Of a stretch of DNA of 64,000 nucleotides, positions 1 to 12,800 are shown one piece after another. How positions within the stretch are numbered: the stretch's first letter is position 1; the number at the start of each line of letters is the position of its first letter. This DNA comes from Theropithecus gelada (lineage: Eukaryota > Chordata > Mammalia > Primates > Cercopithecidae), in contig NC_037689.1 of assembly GCF_003255815.1 (NCBI RefSeq), forward strand, positions 52,642,088-52,706,087. Direction: 5' to 3'. The notes beneath the pieces are model-generated. The model ran no database searches. It was not told the origin of the DNA and was given only the letters and a program-made list of their open reading frames with translations. The position numbers and the translations under genes are program-made.

Positions 1-249
1 GGAGCTCAATCTCAGCTCACTGCAACCTCCATCTCCTGGGTGGGTTCAAGGGATTCTCCTGCCTCAGCCTCCCGAGTAGCTGGGATTACAGGCACCCACC
101 ACCACGCCTGGCTAATTTTTTGTATTTTTAGTAGAGATGGGGTTTCACCATGTTGGCCAGTCTGGTCTCAAACTCCAGACCTTAAGTGATCTGCCTGCTT
201 CGGCCTCCCAAAGTGCTGGGATTACAGGTGTAAACCACTGCGTCTGGCC
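1..249 (-). mobile_element. Alu (AluS-like), cut by window start
   Basis: Reverse-complement Alu from mid left arm to the 5' end (gcgtctggcct), with the ttagtagagatgggg middle segment. Confidence 0.95.
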
Positions 250-762
250 TTCTATTTCTCTTTTATAAGAGCTAGATGCATAGCCGCACTTCCCTTCAAA
301 GGAATCTACACAGTACGCATCTATGTGCTGAGTATCTGTGACCCTTTCTGTCTCCACGTCCAAGATAAATGGAGTGGAACCTTACACCATTGCTATTAGT
401 ACTGTATCAGCTCTCTTTTATTATTCTTGTTTTTCCTATTCTGTAAAAGAAATCCATACTGTTAATTAATGTGTTAAATTTCCTACAATTAGAGAACCAT
501 TTTGGTTTTTTAAGGAGTAGGGAATTGCCTCTTAATTTACCTTTATCTTCAATAGGTTTCTTTTTACCTAAAGAGAAGTTATTTCTGATGCTGCCTTATA
601 TCTTTTATGAATCCATATGAAAAGAAAGTCGAACATCTTATATGGCATTTCATGTCATTGGACTTTTTCTACCAGTGAACAAGAACTTCAGTTACTGAAT
701 AACTTTAAACATCCTTGATATCTGCCTGCATTTTTACCTTAATATTACAATATATTTTTCAG
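1..762 (+). other. 3' end of GK intron 1
   Basis: The first 249 bases are an Alu on the minus strand. Bases 250-745 are AT-rich, without a recognisable gene. The intron ends with a pyrimidine-rich tatatttttcag acceptor at 751-762. Exon 1, the promoter and any CpG island lie upstream of the window. Confidence 0.85.
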
Positions 763-836
763 GTTTTCAATTCAAAAACAGCTGAACTACTTAGTCATCA
801 TCAAGTGGAAATAAAACAAGAGTTCCCAAGAGAAGG
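763..836 (+). CDS. GK: GK exon 2 (residues ~27-51)
   Basis: Begins after cag at 760-762 with [14 protein letters not shown] and ends EFPREG, two bases into a Gly codon, before donor gtatgt at 837. This is the first beta-hairpin region of the N-terminal FGGY lobe, just after the nucleotide-phosphate binding turn encoded by exon 1. The length of 74 bp leaves phase 2, which matches the first base of exon 3. Confidence 0.97.
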
Positions 837-3800
837 GTATGTTTCCTAATTCGATATGTAAAGACACATTATGTTTGTTAGTTCATCTCACCTGACTTGC
901 CCTGTGGATTTGTAAAGTAAACTTGGTCAGACATCCTCCTGAAAAGATTTGAGAGGTTGTTATTAGTCAAGAAAATATGCAATAACTTGGTATGTCTTAC
1001 ATGTCAGGAATTGATGGCTTAGGAATTCAGTTACCAACAAGGAATGAATAATAAAGTAATAAAGCAAAAGAGTATTAAATATCAGAAATTTTACGTTAAC
1101 TTTGAAGTCATTGAGTTCTGTGTTCCTATTATTGCGAAAATGCTGCTTTGCTGATTTGAGTGTCAGGTTTGTTTTATAATAAAGGTATCTTTTAAAAAAG
1201 TATTCACATATCTTAATATCTAATACTAAAATCACATTTTTGGGAATAGTATTCATAAGTAGTAATTGTAATTAAATATAATGTTAAGTATATTATTTAA
1301 AATTTAATGATGTTTATGATATAACCACTTTGAAAAACTGTGTTGCAGTTTATTGCAAAGCTAACCATACACCTGCAGCATTTCACTCTTAGGAATTTAC
1401 CCAAGAGGAATAAAAGCATATGCCCATCGAAAGACTTGCACACGAATGTTTATAGCTACTTTATTAAAAGTAGCCCCAAACGCCAGTTGCGGTGGCTCAC
1501 GCCTGTAATCCCAGCACTTTGGGAGGCCGAGGCGGGCAGATCACGAGGTCAGGAGATCGAGACCATCCTGGGGAACACTGTGAAACCCCGTCTGTATTAA
1601 AAATACAAAAAAAATTAACTGGGCGTGGTGGCGGGCACCTGTAGTCTCAGCCACTCGGGAGGCTGAGGCAGGAGAATGGCATGAACCCAGGAGGCGGAGC
1701 TTGCAGTAAGCACAGATCACGCCACTGCACTCCAGCCTGGGAGACAGTGAGACTCCATCTCAAAAAAAAAGGTAGCCCCAACTGGAAACCACCCAAATGT
1801 CTGTCATCAGTAGGATGGATAACAATGGAATACCATTTAGTAATTTTTAAAAAGTGAACAGATACTTGCAACAACACGAGGGAATGTCACTGGAATTATG
1901 GAAAATAAAAAAGTTGGATACAAAAGAGTATATACTACATGACTCCATTGATCTGAAATTTTATAATAGTCTAAACTAATCTAGGATGATAGGAATCAGA
2001 AAAGTGGTTGTCTGTGAGGTGTGTCATTCACTTGAAAGGAGCATGAAAGAACTTTCTAAGATGCTGGAAGTATTTTGTATCTTGACTGGGGTGTTGCTTA
2101 GATGGGTATTTCCACTTGTCAAAACTCAGCAAATTGTGCGCTTTAGATCTGTGCATTTCACTGTAAAGTTTACCTCAATTTAAGAAAGAGAGAAAAAAAT
2201 TGATGTGTTTCCAAATTGTATTGTCTTCTTCACATGAAAAAAATGTTCTATTTTTTAGAGTTCCTTTGTTTAATAATAAAAGTTATTGATACATTAGCAG
2301 CATTAGCATGACTGTCCACAAGACTGAGCCCAGTGCAATTTGTAAAGAAGATACCTGATTCTTGGCTAGATGAAAATTATAAATACACAGAAGGAGACTG
2401 GGTTTTTTAAAATAAATTAAAGATGGCCAAGTGCGGTGGCTCACGCCTGTAATCCCAGCACTTTGGGAGGCTGAGGCAGGTGGATCACAAGGTCAGGAGA
2501 TCGAGACCATCCCGGCTAACATGGTGAAACCCCGTCTCTACTAAAAATACGACAAATTAGCAGGGCGTGGTGGTGGCCGCCTGTAGTCCCAGCTACTCGG
2601 GAGGCTGAGGCAGGAGAATGGCATGAACCCGGGAGGCGGAGCTTGCAGTGAGCCGAGATTGCGCTACTGCACTCCAGCCTGGGCGACAGAGCGAGACTCT
2701 GTCTCAAAAAATAAATAAATAAATAAATAAATAAATAAATGAAATACATAAAAATAATAAAATAAATTAGAGACACAATTCAAAGCCCAGGAAAGGGAAG
2801 AATTTAGTTAGGCCTGAGAAAGGCAGAGAAGAAAGGCAGTTGGAATTCCCTTGCTACTTCTGGATCCTATGGTAGAATCATTTTAGGTTGTATCATTTCT
2901 ACTTTTGAACTTCCTCAAATTACCATATTTCTCCTAGGCTTCTCACCCTTCTCATTTACTATTAGCCTTTCATCCTTCTGAGGCCCTGGTACTTTACCAA
3001 AATTGTACTGAGATTGGGTCTAAGAACTTGGACCAATCACTTATCTACATGAAATAGTTAAAAGGAGTTTTAAATTTTTCCCTAAATTCCAACAAAACAT
3101 TTTGGGAAAAAAGTAGCAAAAAAGAATAGTATACTTATTTGACTTTTCGGAATTCCTTTTGCTTCACAAATATATCATTCTGAATAATAATAAATATATT
3201 TCTGTCTACCTAGAAATAACCAGCGATTAGTGAAACATGCAGATAATTTATCAAAATTAATGGAATCTGCAGGATATAAAGAAGGGGAACAAATTTCTTA
3301 TTGGACTTGGAAAAATAATTTAAAATAGGTAGATATTTGCTGTTTGTGGCCTGCTATTAGTGGCCTCCTTGAAAATGATTAATTACTATGTGGAGAATAT
3401 TAAAATTGTAAGGAAATAGGCTTTTATTGAAATCGTTTCTTTAAAATGTGGAATGTAATTTGCTTTGCTTAATCTGATTTTCTTTAATGTATGCATCAGC
3501 CATACCCTCATAAGTTAACTTTTCTATAGAAAAAAGTTATATTTGTGTTGCTTTCTTACTGACTAACCAAATGCCTTCTTTTGTTCAAAGATGGGTGGAA
3601 CAGGATCCTAAAGAAATTCTACATTCTGTCTATGAGTGTATAGAGAAAACATGTGAGAAACTTGGACAGCTCAATATTGATATTTCCAACATAAAAGGTA
3701 TTTTAATAGAATATTTTACCCACATAATAAGACTCTCTCAATCAAATTCATTAATTTATTCTTTCAGCTTATAATTGAGTGTCTATGCAGTGCCAAGCAT

Positions 3801-6800
3801 TTCTGTAAGAACTTGAGGATACAACACTAAACAGGAAGGTTCAAGTTCTTGTCCTTATGGAGCTTTTATTTGGATGGGGGCAAGATAGTAAGAGCAGACA
3901 AATATAATTTCAAATACTAAAAAGTTCCATCCAAAAAATAAAAACCAAGTGGTATGGTGGGTTGTGCCTAGAAGGGCTTGCTTTAGATTAGGTGGCCAGG
4001 AAAAGCTTTTCTGAGGATGTGACACTTTTGCTGAGCTCTCAAAGGGCAAAAGGGGTCAGCTATGTGTCTAGAAGAGTGTTTGAGGGAAAGGATGCAGCAC
4101 GTACAAAGGCCCTGAAGTGGGAATAAGCCTGGGACATTTCCGGGTCAGAAAGAAGGCCAGCATGTCAAAAGAAGACTAAAAGTGTTGAGCAGTGAGAGTG
4201 GGTAGGGGGTTTCCGTAGGAGATCAAATTGTGGAAGTGGGTCAGGCTTCATCAGCCATATTTAGGATTTTGGATGTTATTCTTAGTATCATAGGGAGCCA
4301 TGAGAAAGTTTAAGCAAGGTGGCAAGGGATGACTTGCAGTTTCAAGGCAACTTTCTGACTGCTGTGTGGAGAGTAGATGGTAAAGGCAAAAGTGTGGACA
4401 CAGGGAGACCAGTGCGGAGGCTGCTATGGAAGTCCTGAGAGAGGATGGTGGCTTGACCAATAATGGTAGCAGTGGACGTGGAGAGAAAGGGTCATAATTT
4501 GCTGATAGACTGGATGTTGCGGTAACAGAGAGAGTAGTGGGGTTGAGGGAAGAGATTGGTCAAAGGTGATGCTTGCATTTTTGCCAGATCTCCTGGATAG
4601 ATGAGGATGCCTTTTGCTAAGGAGAGAAAGACTAGAGGAAGGAGTAGGTTGTGGGGAAGGGGTGTTTGAAATCCAAACTCTTCACTTATAAAATTTCCCT
4701 GAAATAATTGCTTGAGAGTATTAGATTGTTATGAATTTCTCTGTGAAGTCCTAGTAGTTTTTTGTTTGTTTGTTTGTTTGTTTGTTTTTGTTTTTTTGTT
4801 GTTGTTTTTGAGACAGAGTCTCAATCTTGTCACCTAGGCTGCAGTGCAGTGGCACAATCTCAGCTCGCTACAACTTCTACCTCCCAGGTTCAAGCAGTTC
4901 TCCTGCCTCAGCCTCTCGAGTAGCTGGGATTACAGGCACACACCACCATGCCCAGCTAATTTTTTTTTTTGTATTTTTAGTAGAGACAGAGTTTCACCAT
5001 GCTGGCCAGGCTGGTCTCGAAATCCTGACCTCGTGACCCACCTGCCTAAGCCTCCCAAAGTGTTGGGATTACAGGCGTGAGCCACCGCGCCTGGTGAAGT
5101 CCTAGTAGTTTTAATTGAATATCTACGTTTGACTTTTCATCATTCATGTAGGGAAAAAAAAATCCAGCCACCCAAGATTGATGTAATAGCATAAAAGGTG
5201 AAAGCATAATGTGGAAGTTTGCTGTCTACTTTATAGCCTCAAATTTTCAAGTTCACCATTCAAGGGCTCTTTTTTTCCTCCTTAGGTAGTTTGACTATAG
5301 ATAGAGAGATCATCAGTTGGTGGTGGTGGCTTGATTGCCATCATCTTGGCTTTGATACCATCACTCCTGAGCCTTTCCTCTGTTTGTATAAATTCAAACT
5401 CACTTAAAAAAAAAGACTACAAATGTGTAGAGTGCCTACTATGTGTCAGATGTGCTAAGGATACAATGGAGCTAATGCTTAAGTGCAGACATGTTAATCT
5501 GATAATCACAAATAAATGGAAATGCATAAAATAATAGAGTTATTTCTGTTTTTGCAGATTTTTTAAAGTATAATTTGATATTTTATTAACAACTTTTAAT
5601 ATTGTGCACATATTAATCCTATCCTCCTTTTATCCCTATATCTAAGTGGAAGGGTTTCAACTTATTTTAGGGTTGCCGTCCTGAACTTTAGGTTAATTGT
5701 GCATTAGTGATTGTTGTTGATCATTTCCTTGAGCTGTTCTTGCAGGTCTCACAGTCTAAACCGTGGGAACAAATAATAGGTAATCAGTAGCACGCTCTGT
5801 CAAAATTACCAAAGACATAGGTAATCCAGGCAGCTTAAAGCCATATTTAGAATGTAGAGTCCAGGGTGATTGACCATGGCTTCGACATCATTCTACCTCC
5901 CTTACAGGTAAGGTAGGCTGTGATATGTTGGCTTTCTGGACCCACTTGGGTGCTATTCCTTTTTCTCTTGCTTTTACGGTTTATGTGAAGATGACACACA
6001 ACTCCTGCCCAAGTGACTTGTCTTCCACATGCACTACCTGGTCTAAGAATTGAACAGGCAACTTCTCTATACTCCTCTGTTTCTGGCCAGTGTGAAGTCC
6101 ACATCTGAGCCAAAGTGACCCAGCACTTCCATCTGTACAACTACCATCCTCTGGCCACAGAAGAGAACATCCCACAAGCTCCTACATACCAGGCCAGTTG
6201 TACTATTTTTTTTTCCCAGAAAATTTATCCAATTGGCATTGCCAAGGGCCAAGCTTTTGCTTGCCTGTGTAGAACTCTAGATCACAAACTGTTAAAGCTG
6301 TAAAGGAGACCGGGTGCAGTGGCTCATGCCTGTAATCCCAGAACTTTGGGAGGCCGAGGTGGGTGGATCACGAGATCAGGAGTTTGAGACCAGCCTGGTC
6401 AACATGGTGAAACCCCGTCTCTACTGAAAATACAAAAATTAGTCAGGCGTGCTGGTGGGTGCCTGTAATCCCAGCTACTTGGGAGGTTGAGGCAGGAGAA
6501 TCGCTTGAACCTGGGAGGCAGAGGTTGTGGTGAGCCGAGATTGCCCCACTGTACTCCAGCCTGGGCAACAGAGCAAGACTTTGTCTCAAAAAACAAACAA
6601 ACAAACAAAAAAGGCTGGGCACACAGTGGCTCACGCGTGTAATCCCAGCACTTCGGGAGGTCGAGGCAGGCGGATCACCTGAGGTCAGGAGTTCCTGACC
6701 AGCCTGGCCAACATGGTGAAACCCTGTCTCTACTAAAAATACAAAAAATTAGCCGGGCGTGGTGGCACACACCTGTAATCCCAGCTACTCGGGAGGCTGA

Positions 6801-9800
6801 GGCAGGAGAATCTCTTGAACCTGGGAAGTGAAGGTTGAAGTGAGCTGAGATGGCGCCATTGCACTCCAGCTTGGGCAACAAGAGCGAAACTCCAACTCAA
6901 AAAAAAAAAAAAAAAAAGGAAAAACTGTAAAGGATCTTCAGTCAACTAGACCAGCTCCCTCTGTCTGCAAATTAGGGAAGGGGACTTACTGCAGGTTATG
7001 TAGCTTTTTAATGGTGGATTAGCATTAAAGCACAGCTCCCCTGACTCCTAGACCAGTGTTCTTTATCCTGAGCCACACTGATGATAATCTCACAAACCAC
7101 TTCTGTTTTTATTTCTTGTATGGCAAGTAAATTAACTTTGCCAACTGAAGAGTGATATCATTTATAGTCTTACCTGACAGTCATTAAGGGTTCTTCATGT
7201 CTGGTATTTCCTTGGCAAATTTCCATTTCATTGGTTTTGTTGTCCTTATCTGACAGAAGGTTTGTTGATTTCAGGTCACTAGGAGCAATGCCTCCAAAAT
7301 TAAAATTAACTCTCCAACTGAGCAGCACACACTAGCCCAAGGCAATTAAATAGACTGCTTCTTTCCTTCTAGGGGTAGAGTCAGCTCTGTTTGCCTGTCA
7401 CTGGGCTCAAGGAATTACGAAGTATAAAGAGTTACAGTATCAATTACAAAATATAAAGAGTTATGGCTGGGCATGGTGGCTCACGCCTGTAATCCCAGCA
7501 CTTTGGGAGGCCGAGGCGGGCGGATCACCTGAGGTCAGGAGTTCGAGACCTGCCTGATCAACTTGGAGAAACCCCGTCTCTACTAAAAATACAAAATTAT
7601 CTGGGCGTGGTGGCTCATGCCTGTAATCTCAGCTACTCGGGAGGCTGAAGCAGGAAAATCGCTTGAACCCAGGAGGCAGAGGTTGCGGTGAGCCGAGAAC
7701 ACACCGAGCCAAGATTGCTCCATTGTACTCCAGCCTAGGCAACAAGAGTGAAATGCCGTCTCAAAAAAAAAAAAAAAAAAAAAAAGCCAGTTACATATTC
7801 ATTCATGTGATAGAACCAAAACATAACATAAACTGTTTCAAAATTGAGAGCATAAAATTCTCAGAGATTAGATTATCTTGTATCTAAAACAATTATTTCC
7901 GTGTTAGAGAAAAGGGAAACCCACACATCCATTCCTCCACTGCCTTGCCCTACCCAACATATTCACACACATTTCTATCACCTCTTAGACTCATACTCTC
8001 AGGGGCCTCTCAGGGGTTTCAGGAAGGCACCTCGTTCTCCAAAATGTTTCCAGCAGCAGCCACATCTCATTTGCAATTTTTCTAACTCACCTCAAGTACA
8101 CATATTGCAGAGCCTGTTTTAAAAAGCTTTATCAGGCCAGGCGTGGTGGCTCACGCCTGTAATCCCAGCACTTTGGGAGACTGAGGCGAGCAGATCACCT
8201 GAGGTCTGGAGTTCAAGGCCAGCCTGACCAACATGGAGAAACCCTGTCTCTACTAAAAAATACAAAATTAGCCAGGCATGGTGGCACATGCCTGTAATCT
8301 CAGCTACTCGGGAGGCTGAGGCAGAAGAATCTCTTGAACCGGGGAGGCAGCGGTCACGGTAAGCTGAGATCGCGCCACTGCACTCCAGCCCAGGCAACAA
8401 CAGCAAAACTCTGTCTCAAAAAAAAAAAAAAAGAAAATAAAAGCCTTATCTCTCTTCCCATATGGTATTACTTTTTGTAGCCAGAGAACCTTCCTCTGAA
8501 GCTCTTATTTTCTGTGTGTTTTTAGTTTTCTCCCAAAAAATGTGTTATACATTATGATTTGAATTTTAAAAAAGGATGCATCTCATCCATAATTCTACAG
8601 AGACAACAATTATTAACATCCTGGAGTATTTTCAAAGGCTCTTTTTTCTAAGGTATATTTTCTTAACTGCGATTATAACTTCACACATAATTTTAAGAAA
8701 AATTAACCAGAGATTTTGAGTGTAGATTTTAACTAGTTTAATTTTACTACTGACGTTCAGTGTAGAGAAAAGTGCCCCCAAAGAGAATATGTGGGTAAAG
8801 TATGAAGCTGGTAAATGCAAGAGTAATACAATATATGACAATGGTTATGATATCCGTAAATGAAAGACTTTGAGGCCAGGAAATACGTGTTTTATGCATG
8901 TGACTTTCATATTATCTTAAATGGTGCACATGAGGAGGAGTGGAGAATTATAAAACCTGAATGTGTTATTCCAAGAAAGAAGAATTAAAATTAGGAACCA
9001 TTAGGAATGGCACATGTGCTGAGATTAGCAGCCAGAAACATTTTCTTTAAAAAACATAGAGGATTTTAGGGTAGGAATGACAAGACACTGGAACATTGAA
9101 AAAGTTCGGAGATAAGTTCACACATAAGACTTGTGTGCCCTGGGGAGAAATGGGTAATAAAGACATGTTTGTGGCCGGCAGAGAATCCTGGGAAGCTGTT
9201 TCACTGGACTTTGTCTGCAAGCAAAGCAATTTTACTTGGCATGAAGGAATCCAATTAAGATAGAAGAGAAAAAAGGAATGCCCAGGGAGGAACCCGTGAC
9301 TGAAGAATCAGATTGAAATACCTCTAGATTAGATTCTGAAGAAAAGTTAGAATGACCCAGTAAAGATAGGTAGCATGAGAGGCGTAGAATAGTTACTCAA
9401 GGATTGTGAATAAGAAAGCAGCCAGCTTATTGATGGTAAAATTAACATAGTGAGGAGGAATAGGAGATTTTAGTTGACCATGAGTTCATTTTGATCCCAT
9501 GTTGTAAAGTTGTCACACACACAAAAAAATCACATTCACAGTATGTGCCCATAGAGCTGCTGCAGAATTCCTTTATTTGCCCTGCTTCGCTCAGTCCCAT
9601 TCTCTGAAACTGTTACTCTACTCTCTTCTCAATAATGATGACCAAGGCAGCAGCAGTAGATTTATTGAGTGCTTACTGTGTACCAGGCATCTGTTTTAAA
9701 ATACATTGACACCTCACTGTAACCCTGTAAAGTTGGAACTATTATTCTCTCCATTTCACAAGACACAAAACTGAGACCCAGAGTCACACTGCTAGGAAGC

Positions 9801-12800
9801 ACAGGAATTGGAATTGGAATCCCAGCTATCTGGCCTCAGAGCCTGAGCTCTACTGAATGGTGCCCCAAACTCTTGCCCTGTTTTGGCAGATAACCTTACC
9901 TCCTGCTTCACGGAGAAAGTTGAGGCTCTGCGGCCTTAAATCCTCACCTTCCTGTTCCTGTGCTTAATATCTGGATCTCCTGCCAACATTCCTTCATCAC
10001 AAGGGCAGCAATAGCCTTCTGCCCTACTTGGAACTCCTCCCTCCACTTGCGCTGGTAATCCAGCCTCTCCTGTCACTACATCAGTCAGAACCAAGTCCCC
10101 ATTGATTCCCAGCTCCATCCATCCCCTCATTCTCCTTTCTGTTTATTTACTTTTATAAACATTTTTGTCTTACCCAGAATCTCTTCCCTGTACCCAATGC
10201 CTCTAAATTTCTTTGGAGTAGAATCTCAATCATCTTTGTATCTCTAGAAAAGATTTAATAACTATATGTATATCTATATATAAACTTTTATTTTTGATAC
10301 AGAGGGTACATGTGCAGGTTTGTTATGTAAGTATATTGCATGATGCTGAGTGCTGAGGTTTGGGGTACAGATCCCGTGACCCAGTTAGTGAGCATACCAC
10401 CCAATAGGTAGTTTTAGAAAAGATGTTAAATAAAGTAAGTCAATCTGCATTGGATAAATAGTATTAGAACAAGGGAGCTGATGGTTCCCCCTCAGCTCTG
10501 TGCTGGTCAGAACATTCCTAGAGTATTGTGTTTTATTCTGGGTGTACAATTTGAGTGATGTGGACATATACTTGCATGTTCCTAGGCGTGGTGATAAAGG
10601 GACTTTAAACCATGCTGTGTTTAGGCAGGGTCAGCTGAAGGAAATTGGATTGTTTAGCCTACACAGCAGAAGACTTGAGGTACAAAAGAGCTGCTTCAAG
10701 TTTTTGAAAGACTGGCATGTAGAAGGATTACCCTTACTCTATATATTTCCAAAGAATATGACTAAGATCGGGAGGTAGAAGCTACACAGAAAATGATTTT
10801 TTTTTTTTTTTTTGAGATGGAGTCTCGCTCTGTCACCCAGGCTGGAGTGCAGTGGCCCAATCTTGGCTCACTGCAAGCTCCGCCTCCCAGGTTCACGCCA
10901 TTCTTCTGCCTCAGCCTCCCAAGTAGCTGGGACTACAGGCGCCTACCACCACGCCCAGTTAAATTTTTTGTATTTTTAGTAGAGACGGCGTTTCACCGTG
11001 TTAGCCAGGATGGTCTCGATCTCCTGACCTTGGGATCAGCCCACCTCGGCCTCCCAAAGTGCTGGGATTACAGACGTGGCCGGCCACAGAAAATGATTTT
11101 TATTTTTATTTTTATTTTTATTTTTTTGAGACAGGATCTAACTATGTTGCCCAGGCTGGAGTGCAGTGGCACCATCATAGCTCACTGCAACCCCAAACTC
11201 CTGGGCTCAAGCAATCCTCCTGAGTAGCTGGGACTACAGGCGTGCATCACCATACCGCCCTAATTTTAAAAAATTTTTTTGTAGAAACAAGGTCCCACTA
11301 TGTTGCCCAGGCTGGTCTTGAACTCCTGGGCTTAAGGAATCCTCCTGAGTAGCTGGGACTAAAGGAACACACCACCACACCTAGGTAATTTTTTTTTTTT
11401 TTTTTTTTTTGAGATGCAGTCTCCCTCCATGGCCCAGGCTGGAGGGCAGTGGCGCAATCTTGGCTCACTGCAACCTCCGCCTCCTGGGTTCAAGTGCTTC
11501 TCCTGCCTCAGCCTCCTGAGTAGCTGGGATTACAGGCACATGCCACCACACCTGGCTGATTTTTTGTATTTTTAGTAGAGACAGGGTTTCGCCATGGTGG
11601 CCAGGCTGCTCTTGAGCTCCTGATCTCAGGTGATCCACCTGCCTCGGCCTCCCAAAGTGCTGGAATTACAGGTGCAAGCCACCGCGCCAGGCCATCTGGC
11701 TAATTTTTAAAATTTTTTTATAGAGACTGGGTTTTGCTATTTTGCCCAGAGTGATTTTGAACTCCTGGGCTCAAGCAATCCTCCTGCCTCAGCCCCGAGT
11801 GGCTAGGACTACAGTTGTGCACTACCACATCTGGCTAATTAGTTTATTTCTTTGTAGAGATGAGGTCTTGCTACGTTTTCCAGTCTGGTGGATTTACAAA
11901 AAGAAGAAAAGCACCAAAGTTGTCCAATAGAGATTGCTCTGCCTTGAGAGATGTAGTGAATATCTTGTCACTAGAAGTGCTGTCTGGATGGTCATATGCC
12001 AGGTGATTCTAGAGAAGATTTGAGCTTAGAAAGTATTTTTTGTTATACAGCCTTTAAGGTCTGTCCTGATCTTAAATTCTGGAAGAGCTGGATCCTTTAG
12101 CCCAGTGTGTTCTAGCCAGGATGCACATTAGAACCCATAGCAATGCTCACATCCCATCCCAGGTCAGTTAAATTGGAATATTTTGACCAGGGCTTGGGCA
12201 TTGGTATTTTTTAAGAGCTCCTCAGTTCATCCTGGCTAACACAATGAAACCCTGTCTCTACTAAAAATACAAAAAATTAGCCAGGTGTGGTGGTAGATGC
12301 CTGTAGTCCCAGCTACTCGGGAGGCTGAGGCAGGAGAATGGCGTGAACCTGGGAGGTGGGACTTGTAGTGAGCCGAAATCGCGCCACTGCCCTCCAGCCT
12401 CCAGCCTGGGCCACAGAACTAGATTCCGTCTTTAAAAAAAAAAAAAAAAAAAAAAAAGCTCCTCAGTTGATTCTAAAGTACAATCAAGTCTGAAAACCTC
12501 CAATTTAGCTCAAGCAAGCTGAATTGAGTAAGATAGTGTGATAGTGTGGGTTAGTGTTTTTTACATTAAATACAGTACTTGTACTTGTTTTATGTAGGTC
12601 AGTGTAATGTAAATGCCATTATATATTATATTTATGCCTGATTCAAATTCTTATGTATTGTGACATATTAAATACAGGAATAAAACTGAATTTCTAACAA
12701 ATCATAATGATGCTCAGCATAAAGGATTTTGTCCATAGCTATTTTCTTAAAATGTAGACATGTACATGCACGCACACACACACGCACACACACACACACA

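Larger units (their letters stand above)
837..3590 (+). other. GK intron 2
   Basis: Contains an old L1 3' end split by an Alu (1335-2190), a second Alu (2424-2740) and AT-rich unique sequence. An exon-like island lies at 3214-3328 and is reported separately. Bases 837-1334 and 2745-3210 show no gene. Confidence 0.85.

Noticed and set aside
145..363. Short ORFs with [20 protein letters not shown] or NPSTLGG motifs across the window
   Set aside because: These are the standard translations of Alu elements in either strand; they recur at every Alu and are not genes.
2280..2290. AATAAA hexamers in introns as polyadenylation sites
   Set aside because: The hexamer is frequent by chance in AT-rich introns and Alu or L1 tails; no exon ends nearby support its use.
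10500..10778. 92-codon ORF as an independent gene
   Set aside because: The text follows the 3' end of a CR1/L3 LINE reverse-transcriptase frame; it is a remnant of that, not a host gene.
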